Positions 9,553 to 20,036 of a stretch of DNA of 64,000 nt are shown in pieces (position 1 is the stretch's first letter; every line of letters begins with the position of its first letter). The translations under genes were made by a program, and so were the position numbers. The notes below the pieces were generated by a model that saw only the letters and a program-made list of their open reading frames with translations, did not search any database and was not told where the DNA came from. The DNA lies in contig JABSOZ010000002.1 in NCBI GenBank assembly GCA_013215295.1, forward strand, positions 496,001-560,000, given 5' to 3'. This DNA comes from Colwellia sp. Its GTDB lineage: Bacteria; Pseudomonadota; Gammaproteobacteria; Enterobacterales; Alteromonadaceae.

Positions 9553-10485
9553 TTAAAACTTGTACTCTAAGCCAACAGCTAAGTAATCGTTGTCTTCTGC
9601 GCTGTCCATGTCTAAGTCAAATGTAGAAAAGAAAGCGAATACCTTAGTGCTTTTTCCTAATTTGTAATCAGCACCTAATGACATACCTGAACGGTCATCT
9701 CCACCTTTATGCTCAGCTGTTTGCAACTGAGCTTTAAAGGTAATTTTATCAAAACCATATTTTGCTGATACTAAGAAACCATCTACCTTACTACCATCCG
9801 AAACCTTCTCTTGAGTATGGGCAATAGCACCGAGCGTAAAACCACCAAGTTTACCTTGTACGGTTATACGCATCGTATCATAACCTTTAACTTCAGAATC
9901 TAGGGCAAAGGCGGCATAATACTTAGATTTTTTAAGCGTTTTATCACCGTAAAATAGGGCTATTGAAGTACCATCCTCTGCATCGATAGCGTCTTGTGCA
10001 ATATAAGTGATACCGACTTGAAGACCATTATACTTAGGCGATTTATAAGTAATGGTATCACTCATGCGGTTTTCACCTTTCCATAGGGTCTTAATATCAC
10101 CATTCAAATCACTGAATAAATCTACTTTCCCTTGTGATTGTTTTAATACCGTATCGTTATTTCCTAATAACACCGTACCAAACGTACCTTTTAAGCCAAG
10201 GTATTGATTACGATCTGTAATGCTTTTACCTTTATCACTATCACCATCAAGGTCGACTTGAAATTCCGCTTTAAAAACAAGCTCTAAATCATTATCTAAT
10301 TCTTGACCACCCTTAAAACCAATACGTGAAGCGTTGCTTTTAACTTCGGTGAAAGAACCATCTTCAGAGTCTGATGATTGTACCGTTAAATTTGCTTTAC
10401 CGTAAATACTCACATCACCAGCAAATGCTGAAACTGATAAAGTTGATAAAAATGCTGCGGCTAGCGTGCTATAAGAAAGTTTCAT
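9553..10485 (-). CDS. Outer membrane porin, probably phosphate-inducible
   Basis: A 310-aa Gram-negative porin. A signal peptide ending SAFA is followed by the typical start of mature porins (GDVSIYGKANLTVQ), alternating beta strands with the SRIGFKG and NQYLGLKG segments, and a C-terminal strand ending in Phe (VGLEYKF), which is the signal for BAM-mediated insertion. It should form a trimeric barrel for diffusion of small solutes. A well-formed Pho box about 85-105 nt upstream and the adjacent phoBR genes suggest that it is a phosphoporin induced by phosphate limitation. Anion selectivity cannot be judged from sequence alone. Confidence 0.9.
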   Translation of the reverse strand: MKLSYSTLAAAFLSTLSVSAFAGDVSIYGKANLTVQSSDSEDGSFTEVKSNASRIGFKGGQELDNDLELVFKAEFQVDLDGDSDKGKSITDRNQYLGLKGTFGTVLLGNNDTVLKQSQGKVDLFSDLNGDIKTLWKGENRMSDTITYKSPKYNGLQVGITYIAQDAIDAEDGTSIALFYGDKTLKKSKYYAAFALDSEVKGYDTMRITVQGKLGGFTLGAIAHTQEKVSDGSKVDGFLVSAKYGFDKITFKAQLQTAEHKGGDDRSGMSLGADYKLGKSTKVFAFFSTFDLDMDSAEDNDYLAVGLEYKF

Positions 10486-10569
10486 ATGTATACCTTGTGT
10501 ATGTCAGAATTCTATATGTTGAGAACGATATAAATTAACTAATTATTTGAGTCGTATTCTGACAAATTT

Positions 10570-10588
10570 CCATGACACTTTTGTGACA
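10570..10588 (-). promoter_or_regulatory. Pho box upstream of the porin gene
   Basis: On the minus strand TGTCACAAAAGTGTCATGG contains two TGTCA half-sites exactly 11 nt apart, which matches the E. coli Pho box organisation closely. Another TGTCA follows 13 nt after the second half-site and a further one lies about 30 nt upstream. The best Pho box in the window. Confidence 0.8.
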
Positions 10589-10812
10589 ATGCGAATCTTT
10601 TTTAAAAGTTTATGACATTTTTCTAAATTTCGCCTATTTATGAAAATAATAACATAGGATAGCCGTTTCAATTCAAAAGCGACTTCAAAAATTGTAAAGC
10701 AAGTTTAAAACGACTTATATGAAACAAAAATCAGTCAAATATAAGAAAATACTTTTAACCTCCACGGAAATGGCTAGAATCAACAATATATATCATAAAA
10801 AAGAATGATGAA

Positions 10813-12558
10813 ATGAAGGTTACCAGCATATCTCGAAAACTATTAGCACGCGTTCTCTCGGTTTATTTTGTTTTAACATTTATTGTTACCTGTGTTCAGA
10901 TCGGTGCTGAATACATTAATACCAAAAGCCATATAAACAGTGAATTACTCACCTTGGAAAAAACATTCAGTGGAAGTTTAACCCGAGCTGTGTGGGAGTT
11001 AAACACTCAACAAGCTATCGATATTGCTGAAGGTTTAGTCGCTATACCTATGATTAAAGGTGTTATGGTAACTGATGAAAATGATCAAGTAATTGCACAA
11101 TTAGGTGAAAATTCTAGTGATGCTTTTTTTAATCAACCCGATAAAATAGCACTAAATAATGAATACATTTCAATTGATTCACTTTCTGAAGGTTTATTCG
11201 GACACTCATTTCCGCTTATTTTTGAATTTTCTGGCAGAACGACAAAAGTAGGTACCGTTGTTCTCCTATCAAGTAACAAGGTTATTTTCGAACGAATTGA
11301 AGTTGGTATTTATTTTTTAATCGGTAATGCTATGGTTAAAACAGCCGCGCTGGTATTTTTATTTTCATTAGCTTTTTCTCAGTTGTTGACCAATCCGCTG
11401 AATGAACTTACTGAGCAAATTAATCAATTTGATATAGACGATCCTGAATCATCAAAGCTACATACCATAAATTACGAAAACAACGAACTCAACATTTTAG
11501 AAACGTCCTACAACAGCTTATTGGATGAACTAATACAATACCAAGTCAGACTCAGCAAGGCACAACAAGAAATATTAGCAGCGAATCATAAACTCGATGA
11601 TCAGAATTTAGTTCTTGAACAAGAAGTCGCTAAAAAAACATCATCACTGAGCACGACTATGCTTGAAATGAACAAACAGCAACGCGAACTTATTGCACAA
11701 CAAGAACAACTTAAAGCTGAAAACATTCGCCGAAGTCAAACAGAACGAACGTTAACGCAAACAAATAGAGAATTAAAAAATTCAGTTCAAGAGCTAAACA
11801 AAGCTAAGGAGCGTTTAATCGATTCAGAAAAAATGGCCATTCTAGGTAAATTATCCGCTGAAATTTCGCATGAAATTAACACTCCTATCGGCGTAAGTAT
11901 TACTTCCACTAGCTATTTGTCTGATTTATTATCGTCTTTACAATATGATATACATAATCAAAAATTAACCAAACGCTCTCTAGATGATTTTGCCAATAAT
12001 GCTGACCAAAGTTTACGTTTATTACTCAACAACCTTAACCGTGCGTCTGATTTAATTACTAGCTATAAACAAGTCGCGGTTGATCAAACTAGCGATAAAA
12101 CACGAAAAATCAATATTGCTCAATATCTTAATGAAATTATTCAATCTTTACATCCTAAGTTGAAGAAAACCAAACATACAATTAAAGTAAACTGTGCTGA
12201 CAATATTGACATTTACTGTCACGCGGGGGCAATTTCACAAATATTCACAAACCTCATCATTAATTCACTGCTTCATGGCTTTGACTCTTTGGAAAGTGGC
12301 ACCATCAACATAAATGCCGAGCTCAGAGGCGAGCGGTTATATTTACATTATCAAGATAATGGTATTGGTGTTCCAAAAGACAAATTATCACAACTCTTTG
12401 ACCCATTTTACACCACTAAGAGTGGTGATGGTGGTACAGGGCTTGGCACTCATATCATTAATGAATTAGTTACAGATACCTTAAATGGTAAAATAGTCGC
12501 TCACTCTGAAGAGGGGCAAGGGCTTAGCTATGATATTGAATTTGATGATATGCGTTAA
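10813..12558 (+). CDS. Membrane-bound sensor histidine kinase with long coiled coil
   Basis: A 581-aa kinase. TM helices at about residues 12-32 and 170-192 flank a periplasmic sensor region. A long Gln/Glu/Lys-rich coiled coil (about 235-345) connects to the phosphoacceptor region SAEISHEINTPIG (His near 353), and the ATPase domain has NLIINSLLHGF, DNGIGVP and GGTGLGTHI. The HEINTPIG form places it with kinases of the HisKA group found beside, or acting at a distance from, their regulators; no receiver gene is adjacent. It diverges from the Pho-controlled porin across a 327-nt region, so their control regions are shared, but a role in the phosphate response is not shown. Confidence 0.85.
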   Translation: MKVTSISRKLLARVLSVYFVLTFIVTCVQIGAEYINTKSHINSELLTLEKTFSGSLTRAVWELNTQQAIDIAEGLVAIPMIKGVMVTDENDQVIAQLGENSSDAFFNQPDKIALNNEYISIDSLSEGLFGHSFPLIFEFSGRTTKVGTVVLLSSNKVIFERIEVGIYFLIGNAMVKTAALVFLFSLAFSQLLTNPLNELTEQINQFDIDDPESSKLHTINYENNELNILETSYNSLLDELIQYQVRLSKAQQEILAANHKLDDQNLVLEQEVAKKTSSLSTTMLEMNKQQRELIAQQEQLKAENIRRSQTERTLTQTNRELKNSVQELNKAKERLIDSEKMAILGKLSAEISHEINTPIGVSITSTSYLSDLLSSLQYDIHNQKLTKRSLDDFANNADQSLRLLLNNLNRASDLITSYKQVAVDQTSDKTRKINIAQYLNEIIQSLHPKLKKTKHTIKVNCADNIDIYCHAGAISQIFTNLIINSLLHGFDSLESGTININAELRGERLYLHYQDNGIGVPKDKLSQLFDPFYTTKSGDGGTGLGTHIINELVTDTLNGKIVAHSEEGQGLSYDIEFDDMR

Positions 12559-12704
12559 ACCTCTCGTTGAACGCCTTCTTATCAACATCCTTAATTTAAG
12601 TCACTGCTAGTAAGTGCTTATAGCGCTTATTTAAGTTACTATATCGCTCATTTTAAATTTATCAGCCGGCACACTCAGTGTTCCAACGGCGCAGGAAAAC
12701 TTCT

Positions 12705-13625
12705 ATGTGGTTCAAAAACTTATATTTTTTCACATTCACTCGCCCTTTTGAACTATCAGAAGATCAATTAGAAGCGCATTTAGCTGAACACTTATTTACG
12801 CCATGTGCTTCAACCGAACAATCACACTTTGGTTGGGTGAATGCTTTAGGTAAACATGGACACTCAACAGTTCATTCGACTAATGGCAATTTTTTAATTT
12901 GTGCTAGAAAAGAAGAAAAAATCCTTCCAGCACCTGTCGTTAAAGATATGATTGAAGCAAAAATTGCTCAGCTTGAAGTTGAACAAGCACGTAGTGCAAC
13001 TAAAAAAGAAAGAGAACAATTTAAAGAAGATATTATTTTCGAATTGCTTCCTCGTGCATTTTCTCGTGTAACTGACACACATGCCTACATTAATGCTGAA
13101 CATAATCTGATTGTTGTTAACTCTGGTAGTCGCGGTAAAGCTGAAGATATTTTAGCACTACTTCGCAAAGTTATCGGCACTTTACCGGTTACCAGTGTTT
13201 CGCCTGAAACAGCTCCTGATGAATTAATGACTGACTGGCTAAACGAGAAAAGTATTGGCGACAACTTTACTGTAGGAATGGAAGCAGAGTTTCATGCGTT
13301 AGGTGATGATGGTGCAGTGGTTCGTGTTAAAAACCAAGACTTAGATAGCGCTGAAATTAAAACACATTTAGACGCCGACAAGTATGTCGTTAAATTGGCA
13401 CTTGAATGGGATGAAGCAATGTCATTTATTCTTTGTGATGATTTAGCAATTAAGCGCCTGAAGTTCTTTGATGTATTACAAGAACAGAACGACGATATTG
13501 ATAGTGATGACGTTTTAGCAAAACTTGATGCTGACTTTGCATTAATGGCTGGGGAAATTAATCGATTGATTAATGACTTACTCTCTGAATTTAACATTAA
13601 AGCGACTGACTATTTAGAAAGCTAA
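12705..13625 (+). CDS. rdgC: Recombination-associated protein RdgC
   Basis: A 306-aa protein matching RdgC in length and from its first residues (MWFKNLYFFTFTRPF) to the end. RdgC is a ring-shaped, non-specific double-stranded DNA-binding protein of the nucleoid that limits RecA access. The ATG at 12705 was chosen because AGGAAA precedes it at good distance; an in-frame GTG at 12678 would add nine residues not found in the family. A bidirectional terminator separates it from the convergent hldE. Confidence 0.93.
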   Translation: MWFKNLYFFTFTRPFELSEDQLEAHLAEHLFTPCASTEQSHFGWVNALGKHGHSTVHSTNGNFLICARKEEKILPAPVVKDMIEAKIAQLEVEQARSATKKEREQFKEDIIFELLPRAFSRVTDTHAYINAEHNLIVVNSGSRGKAEDILALLRKVIGTLPVTSVSPETAPDELMTDWLNEKSIGDNFTVGMEAEFHALGDDGAVVRVKNQDLDSAEIKTHLDADKYVVKLALEWDEAMSFILCDDLAIKRLKFFDVLQEQNDDIDSDDVLAKLDADFALMAGEINRLINDLLSEFNIKATDYLES

Positions 13626-13656
13626 TATCACCACAACAAACGGTAATCCTAAACAT

Positions 13657-13682
13657 AAAAGCAGCTAAATTTAGCTGCTTTT
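13657..13682. terminator. Bidirectional terminator between rdgC and hldE
   Basis: The 26-nt sequence is a perfect palindrome built around AGCAGCTAAATTTAGCTGCT, with A runs on the left and T runs on the right, so it can terminate both convergent genes. Confidence 0.85.
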
Positions 13683-13713
13683 TATTTCTGTTTTAATGAG
13701 GTTTTAATCAACA

Positions 13714-15141
13714 CTATTGTTCAAGACGAATAGCATTAATAATATCGGTGGTTGAAATACCTTCTTCAAAATTAAGCACTTTAACTTCACCACCATTTGC
13801 CATAACTTCTTCACCACCGGCAATATCTTCAACCTTATAATCACCACCTTTTACCAAGATGTCAGGCAGAATATTACTGATTATACGCTGCGGAGTATCT
13901 TCAGAGAAACTGACAACCCAGTCGACAGCTCCTAATCCCGCAAGAACAGCCATACGTCTATCTGTAGGGTTTACCGGACGACCGCTTCCTTTCAATCTTT
14001 TCACTGAAGCATCGTCATTTACCGCGACAATTAAACGAGTACCTAAAGTACCAGCATGGGTTAAATACGAAACATGCCCTGCATGTAAAATATCAAAACA
14101 ACCGTTAGTCATTACAATATTTTCACCACGGGCTTTTGCAAGTTTAACGGCAATTTTCAGTTGCTCTTCACTGACAACACCAAAACCACTTTCTAGACCT
14201 GTTGATATCTCAGCTAATAATTCGGCTTCGCTTACGGTTGATGTTCCTAGTTTTCCAACAACAATACCGGCTGCCATATTTGCTAAGGCACTCGCTTGTG
14301 TATATTCAGCTTTCGCGGCTATAGCAAGAGCAAGTGTTGCAATAACCGTATCACCAGCGCCTGTTACATCATAAACTTCGCGAGCTCGTGTCGGCAAATG
14401 GAATTCTTCATGATCACGACGTAATAAGGTCATACCTTGCTCACTTCGGGTTATTAACATCGCATCTAAATCAAGCTCTACGAGTAATGTTTGCCCTTTA
14501 TTTACAATATCATTTTCGGTTTTACATTCACCTACCACAGCTTCAAACTCTGATAAGTTTGGTGTTAATAACGTTGCACCACGATAACGTTCAAAATCAG
14601 TTCCTTTTGGGTCAACTAAAACAGCCTTCCCTTGATTTTTTGCTAACATAATTAGATTTTGAACGTCTGATAAAGTGCCTTTACTGTAATCAGATAATAA
14701 GAGCAAATCATGATTAACGAGTTGAGCTGCAACTTTTTCTTCGAGCGGTTTCTTATCAACATCACTCAGTGATTCTTCGAAATCTAAGCGAATTAGTTGT
14801 TGATTACGACTCATCACGCGTAATTTAGTGATTGTGGGAATATTTTTTTGTTGATCAAATTCACATTTAATATTCAATGCCGACAGTTGTTTTTTTAAGT
14901 GCTGTGAAGCTTCATCTTCGCCGGTGATCCCAGCTAAAGTAACGCGTCCGCCAATAGAAGCAATATTTAATGCAACGTTAGCAGCACCACCTGGTCGATG
15001 TTCTTCTTGATTAATTTTAACGACAGGGACAGGTGCTTCTGGCGATATACGTTGCGTTGGGCCATACCAATATTGATCTAACATAATATCGCCAACAACC
15101 AATACACTTGCTTGCTCAAAAGTGGGAATCTCTACTTTCAT
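13714..15141 (-). CDS. hldE: Bifunctional heptose 7-phosphate kinase / heptose 1-phosphate adenylyltransferase
   Basis: A 475-aa fusion enzyme of LPS inner-core synthesis. The N-terminal PfkB/ribokinase domain (to about residue 320) has [15 protein letters not shown] and the catalytic [10 protein letters not shown]; the C-terminal nucleotidyltransferase domain starts at [16 protein letters not shown], carrying the HxGH motif. Together they convert D-glycero-beta-D-manno-heptose 7-phosphate to the 1,7-bisphosphate and, after dephosphorylation, to ADP-heptose. The divergent neighbour at 15226 is an LPS acyltransferase, so the two face each other across a short promoter region and both serve the outer membrane. 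Confidence 0.95.
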   Translation of the reverse strand: MKVEIPTFEQASVLVVGDIMLDQYWYGPTQRISPEAPVPVVKINQEEHRPGGAANVALNIASIGGRVTLAGITGEDEASQHLKKQLSALNIKCEFDQQKNIPTITKLRVMSRNQQLIRLDFEESLSDVDKKPLEEKVAAQLVNHDLLLLSDYSKGTLSDVQNLIMLAKNQGKAVLVDPKGTDFERYRGATLLTPNLSEFEAVVGECKTENDIVNKGQTLLVELDLDAMLITRSEQGMTLLRRDHEEFHLPTRAREVYDVTGAGDTVIATLALAIAAKAEYTQASALANMAAGIVVGKLGTSTVSEAELLAEISTGLESGFGVVSEEQLKIAVKLAKARGENIVMTNGCFDILHAGHVSYLTHAGTLGTRLIVAVNDDASVKRLKGSGRPVNPTDRRMAVLAGLGAVDWVVSFSEDTPQRIISNILPDILVKGGDYKVEDIAGGEEVMANGGEVKVLNFEEGISTTDIINAIRLEQ

Positions 15142-15225
15142 CCAATGCCTCTTAACTCTTTAAGGATATACAGATATAATGGGTAATAGTGTATCACATG
15201 AATTTCAATGAGTTGACATCATCCC

Positions 15226-16164
15226 GTGAGTAAAAACAAAGTTTTACAACCTGATTTTAAGATTTCCTATTTGCTACCAAAGTATTGGTTAACTTGGCTT
15301 GGTGTAATTATTCTCTATACCATTTCTTGGTTACCCTACAAATTACAGTTATTTCTTGGGAAGATACTAGGGCGTTTGCTCTATAAGATAGGCTCAAGTC
15401 GTAAAAAAGTTGCCATGAAAAATTTGGAACTCTGTTTTCCTGAGATGTCGCATGAAGAACGTATTCGCACTTTAAAGAAAAACTTTGAAAATACCGGCAT
15501 CGCTTTATTTGAAACAGGAATGGGATGGTGGTGGCCAGATTGGCGCGTCAAAAGAAAAATAAAAGTTGTTGGTCTCGAACATCTAGAAAAAGCACGCCAA
15601 GAGGGTAAAGGTGTTTTATTATTAACCATGCATTATCTCAGTGTTGAAATAAATTGCCGTGGTATCGGTATGGGACATCCTATGGTGGTCTTCTATCGTC
15701 CTCATAATAATCAATTAATGGAATTTTTTCAGTTTAGAGGTCGTGGGCGTTCTAATAAATACATGCTCGGTAAACGTGATGTTAGAGGCCTAATACAAGC
15801 ACTTCGACAAAAAGAGGTCTGTGTTTATTTACCCGATCAAGATTATGGGAGAAATCGAAGCTTATTTGTGCCTTTTTTTGCAGTTCCTGATGCTGCAACC
15901 ACAACAGGAACATTGATTTTTGCGCGACAAAAGAACATTCAAAACCATATTTTCATTCCGACGCGAAATGATGACGGTAGCGGCTATACATTAGAGATTA
16001 AACCTATGATGGAAAACTTCCCTACAGATGATGATGAAGCTGACCTTATTCGAATTAATCAAGAGTTAGAAAAAGCCATTATGTTCAAGCCTGAACAATA
16101 TATGTGGTTGCATCGCCGATTTAAAACGAGACCCAATAAAGATGATCCATCATTTTATAAATAG
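15226..16164 (+). CDS. Lipid A biosynthesis late acyltransferase, LpxL/LpxM family
   Basis: A 312-aa member of the lysophospholipid acyltransferase superfamily. A membrane segment lies at about residues 20-40. The catalytic HX4E motif is in TMHYLSVEIN near residue 137, followed by the family blocks VFYRPHNN, RGRGRSNKYML and PDQDYG. It should transfer a fatty acyl chain from acyl-ACP to Kdo2-lipid IVA or its monoacylated form. LpxL versus LpxM specificity cannot be settled. The start is a GTG at 15226. It is divergent from hldE. Confidence 0.9.
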   Translation: MSKNKVLQPDFKISYLLPKYWLTWLGVIILYTISWLPYKLQLFLGKILGRLLYKIGSSRKKVAMKNLELCFPEMSHEERIRTLKKNFENTGIALFETGMGWWWPDWRVKRKIKVVGLEHLEKARQEGKGVLLLTMHYLSVEINCRGIGMGHPMVVFYRPHNNQLMEFFQFRGRGRSNKYMLGKRDVRGLIQALRQKEVCVYLPDQDYGRNRSLFVPFFAVPDAATTTGTLIFARQKNIQNHIFIPTRNDDGSGYTLEIKPMMENFPTDDDEADLIRINQELEKAIMFKPEQYMWLHRRFKTRPNKDDPSFYK

Positions 16165-16281
16165 TCCGACGCTAAAATCATGAGCATTGTATAAATAATA
16201 ACTTTTCAGTATGGTATATACTTAGTATAAAGACACCATACTCTGGAATTTTCCGTAGGGTTATAACAAAGAAAGCGATAT

Positions 16282-16962
16282 ATGTATTTTTGGTTACGTA
16301 ATATTATTTTTGGTTCAGTTTTAATTGTTTTAGCGCTTTTATTATTTGATAACAAAGAAGAGCTATTTCCTTCTTCGATGGACGATAATGTTACGAGTGA
16401 AGAAGTTGCTGTTATTAAACCTTCAGATAAAGCGACGATGCTAGTTGTCCCAAAAACCCCAATCAAAAAAACTACAAATGCGGCAGCTGATGGCCTATCT
16501 CGTTTTTACGCTAATCTACATGGTGATGATAACAGTTCAGGTCCAAAAATAAGAAATAATATTGTTTATATGAAGCCTCCAAAAGGTAACATTGTCAAAA
16601 TACTTGAAGCTCGGCGATTAATCACACGTCCGTTACGAAAAACATGGCGTGGCAAAAATGAAAACTTCCCTTTCCGTTTAGGTGAAACCTTATTCCAAAA
16701 ACTCTCTGAATATGCAAGTAGCGAAGGTTTAGAAGTTATGTGGTGGTTAGATAAGGATTTTTTAGTTAAAGACCCTTTTCGTATCAACAAAGATATTATC
16801 AAAACAGCTTATCAAGTGGGCAAAGCTGTTGAAGGCCACTTTCCTGAAGGTATTAAAGTTTATTTCTGTAATCAGCAACGTGCACTCGTGTTGATTAATT
16901 TAGTGGTTCCTTATCTTGATGAAGAGTGTATTTTACTACCGATTAAATCAAATAGACGATAA
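16282..16962 (+). CDS. TcpQ-like membrane-anchored protein
   Basis: A 226-aa protein with one N-terminal TM helix (residues about 4-20), a polar linker, and a C-terminal domain (about 130-225) whose pattern (LGETLFQKLSEYASSEGLEVMWW, then a paired strand region ending in VYFCNQQRALVLINLV) resembles the TcpQ/PilL-type domain found in pilus and secretion accessory proteins. No pilus genes are adjacent. It lies downstream of the lipid A acyltransferase gene and convergent with glnE. The family assignment is a pattern judgement; it could also be an unrelated periplasmic protein. Confidence 0.55.
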   Translation: MYFWLRNIIFGSVLIVLALLLFDNKEELFPSSMDDNVTSEEVAVIKPSDKATMLVVPKTPIKKTTNAAADGLSRFYANLHGDDNSSGPKIRNNIVYMKPPKGNIVKILEARRLITRPLRKTWRGKNENFPFRLGETLFQKLSEYASSEGLEVMWWLDKDFLVKDPFRINKDIIKTAYQVGKAVEGHFPEGIKVYFCNQQRALVLINLVVPYLDEECILLPIKSNRR

Positions 16963-16998
16963 AACTAGCTTGTATTGCTCACTATTTTTTATGAATTT

Positions 16999-19863
16999 TC
17001 AATCATACAATGACTGGCAAATAACATTCACCTTTTCAGCTATTTTCTGAAAGTCTACTTTGGTTATTAATTGTTGCTCATTTTTTAAAGTCGCGTGATG
17101 GCCAAAATCACGCAATGTGCAATAACTATCGGTCAACTGCTTTTGTTGATCTAAGCTGATAACATTACAACGTTGCAGTTCTTTAAGTAGACTAATGTTA
17201 TCTGAATACTGGAAAAGTTCAAGATGCTTTGAACTTTCACTCAACACTAGAAATTGCACTAGAAATTCAATATCAACTAACCCGCCTTGTCCTTGTTTTA
17301 TGTCTGTATTATCTGATGTTGATTTATCTAAATGTTCTCGCATCTTCTTGCGCATCTTTAAAACATCTTCACGGACATTTTCCCGATCACGAGGAGTGGT
17401 AAGTATTTCCTGCCTTAACGATGTAAACTTATCTTTTAACTCAGGGTAGCCAAAGACAGTACGCGCTCTAACTAAAGCTTGATGTTCCCAGGTCCATGCT
17501 TCTTCTCGTTGGTATTGCGAAAACGCATCAATATGAATGACTAATAACCCAGAGTTACCTGATGGGCGCAGTCGCATATCTAATTCATATAAAATACCAC
17601 TTGCCATACGAGTATTAAAAATGTGCATAATACGTTGTGCTAATTTCATATAAAATTGTGAAGCTGGGATAGACTTTATACCATTAGTAATTTCATCACT
17701 TTGGCTATTATGAACAAAAACCAGGTCTAAATCGGAACTATAGCCTAATTCTAATCCGCCCATTTTCCCATAACCTATGGCAGAAAACCCCTTATGTGCT
17801 TGACCAACGGTTGATTCCGGCACACCAAAACGTTGCGATATTTGTTGCCAAGCTAAATTAATGACTTCTTCGATAATAGCCTCAGCGAGTGCTGTTAGAT
17901 GATCGCTAACCTTAGTTACAGGTAATATTCCACAAATATCTGCTGTTGCAATACGTAAGTGCTGGGCTTGTTTAAACTGACGTAATCTGTCCATTTGTGC
18001 TTCCTGATCATCTTCAGGTATACGCAACATAACTTGGCGTAAATCAGCTGAGTAGCTATTCAGTTCTGGTGGGTTATGCAGTAGTTTAGGGTCAATTAGC
18101 TCATCTAGTAATATCGGATATTTAGCAATATGCTCGGCAATCCAACTACTTTGGTGACACAGTTTAATGAGATGTTTTAAAGCGCCTTCATTTTCAAACA
18201 ATAATTCAATATAAGCGGTTCGCGTTGAAATTTTCTTGAATATAATTAACACGCGTTCTAAGGTAAAATGGTCACTGTGTTCTTGTTGGATATGCCACAT
18301 TAAAATCGGGATTAACTTGTCGAGTACTGCACGTCCTCTATTGCCAATACTACGTTTTTTCATCTCCACTCTAAATTCAGAGAGTAAACTCCATATTTTT
18401 TTAGCATCAATAAAAACACTGACTTGTTCTATCCAAGCAATACTCTCTTCATCAGGCCACGGACTATCCCATAGAGCACTCCAGTGCTGATCTTTAGCTT
18501 GATGATTTGGGCTTTCTTCGCCAATCAGTGCACTAAACTCCTGATGAACGCCATTCATTTGTTGTGCTAAAAAATCAATAAATTTAGACCATGTTTTACA
18601 TTTATCATGATTAAGTGCCCATAATAAACGCGCTTGATCGAGTTCATTATCCGGCAAGGTTTGAGTTTGCTGGTCATGCAGCGCTTGAATGATATTCTCG
18701 ACACGTCTTAAAAAACAGTAGGCATTAGCAAGTACAGTTTCACTTTCAGCGGTTATCTCTTCTTTCTCTACTAAAATAGGTAACACAGTTAACAGGCGTC
18801 TATGTTGCAATTCTTTTATACGCCCACCGCGAATGAGTTGAAAAACCTGCACAATAAACTCAACTTCTCGAATGCCACCTGCACCAAGTTTGATATTGTT
18901 ATTTAACTGCTTTCGACGTACTTCTTGCGCTATCATCATTTTCATACGTCGTAAGCTTTCGATCACGCTAAAATCAATATACCTTCGATAAACAAATGGA
19001 CGTAACATCGTTGACAGTTGATCATGATATTTCCCTTGCCCAATCAAGCGGGCTTTAAGCATCGCATAGCGTTCCCAGTCTCGTCCTTGTTCTTGATAAT
19101 AATCTTCCATCGCGTTGAACGTTAAAACTAGCGGACCACTTTCGCCAAAGGGTCGTAAACGCATATCAACTCGATAAACAAATCCATCAGCGGTCTTTTG
19201 ATGCAAAGCTGTAATTAATTTTTGGCCTAAACGGGTAAAAAACTGCTGATTATCTAGACTACGTCTCGCACCTTGAGTTTCGCCCATTTTAGGGTAGGTA
19301 AAAATAAGGTCGATATCAGAAGAAAAATTTAGTTCACGACCGCCTAATTTACCCATGCCATAAACTAATAACGACTGAACTTCACCACTTTGACTGGTGG
19401 GTATTCCCCACTTTTCATGGCAAAATACGGTAAGCCAATTTAACGCAGCTAACACAAGTTGATCGGCAAGTTCCGATAGACGCTCAAGTGAAGCCGTTAA
19501 TTCATGTTCAAATAATAAATCAGCAACGGCAATATTAACCATTTCTTGCAATCGAAATTGCCGCAATATTGTATGTAACTGTGCTTCACTTTCACAAGTT
19601 TGAACTAAATCAGCCAGCATATCTCGATAATTTGGGCAATCAGTTTGATAAACCCGATCACTTGAGAATAATGAAACAACTATTTTTGGACATTGTAATG
19701 CACTGTTTAAAATGAAATCGCTTGCCATTAAAGCGTGTTGAAAATCTGCTAATTTTTGTTCAGACAACCCAACCGTTGCTTCCGGATATTGCTGACTAAA
19801 TAACTGAGTGCTTTTTTTCTTTTGAAGAGCGAGTAGTTCGGGCAAATTAGCTGATTTATTCAT
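16999..19863 (-). CDS. glnE: Bifunctional glutamine synthetase adenylyltransferase / adenylyl-removing enzyme
   Basis: A 954-aa enzyme with two nucleotidyltransferase domains. The N-terminal adenylyl-removing half shows YGMGKLGGRELNFSSDIDL and the C-terminal adenylyl-transferring half shows GYGKMGGLELGYSSDLDL; each contains the paired catalytic acidic residues. It modifies glutamine synthetase in response to PII and glutamine, tuning nitrogen assimilation. The ATG at 19863 is preferred to an upstream in-frame TTG (19890), because the protein then starts at the usual place relative to E. coli GlnE (946 aa). Confidence 0.95.
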   Translation of the reverse strand: MNKSANLPELLALQKKKSTQLFSQQYPEATVGLSEQKLADFQHALMASDFILNSALQCPKIVVSLFSSDRVYQTDCPNYRDMLADLVQTCESEAQLHTILRQFRLQEMVNIAVADLLFEHELTASLERLSELADQLVLAALNWLTVFCHEKWGIPTSQSGEVQSLLVYGMGKLGGRELNFSSDIDLIFTYPKMGETQGARRSLDNQQFFTRLGQKLITALHQKTADGFVYRVDMRLRPFGESGPLVLTFNAMEDYYQEQGRDWERYAMLKARLIGQGKYHDQLSTMLRPFVYRRYIDFSVIESLRRMKMMIAQEVRRKQLNNNIKLGAGGIREVEFIVQVFQLIRGGRIKELQHRRLLTVLPILVEKEEITAESETVLANAYCFLRRVENIIQALHDQQTQTLPDNELDQARLLWALNHDKCKTWSKFIDFLAQQMNGVHQEFSALIGEESPNHQAKDQHWSALWDSPWPDEESIAWIEQVSVFIDAKKIWSLLSEFRVEMKKRSIGNRGRAVLDKLIPILMWHIQQEHSDHFTLERVLIIFKKISTRTAYIELLFENEGALKHLIKLCHQSSWIAEHIAKYPILLDELIDPKLLHNPPELNSYSADLRQVMLRIPEDDQEAQMDRLRQFKQAQHLRIATADICGILPVTKVSDHLTALAEAIIEEVINLAWQQISQRFGVPESTVGQAHKGFSAIGYGKMGGLELGYSSDLDLVFVHNSQSDEITNGIKSIPASQFYMKLAQRIMHIFNTRMASGILYELDMRLRPSGNSGLLVIHIDAFSQYQREEAWTWEHQALVRARTVFGYPELKDKFTSLRQEILTTPRDRENVREDVLKMRKKMREHLDKSTSDNTDIKQGQGGLVDIEFLVQFLVLSESSKHLELFQYSDNISLLKELQRCNVISLDQQKQLTDSYCTLRDFGHHATLKNEQQLITKVDFQKIAEKVNVICQSLYD

Positions 19864-19932
19864 TGAATGACCACTTTGTTGACTATGCAAAGGATATGGA
19901 AAAATAATTTAGAATGAAACCACGAATTAATA

Positions 19933-19945
19933 GACATATTATGTC
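19933..19945. promoter_or_regulatory. Palindromic operator candidate, copy 1
   Basis: GACATATTATGTC is a 13-nt palindrome about 90 nt upstream of the lipoprotein/DUF350 genes. It overlaps a possible -35 (TAGACA), which is followed 17 nt later by TATTAA. The same motif occurs twice more in front of the DUF2170-pspA genes. Confidence 0.6.
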
Positions 19946-20036
19946 TTTGATGTTATTAATAACGAGTTATCATACATAACAAATTCGTACTCAAATAACC
20001 TGAGTATATGTTTACCATAGCATTTTTGAGGACACT

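Noticed and set aside
13859-14374. 171-aa plus-strand open frame opposite hldE
   Set aside because: Antisense shadow of hldE; composition is a reflection of the HldE codons.
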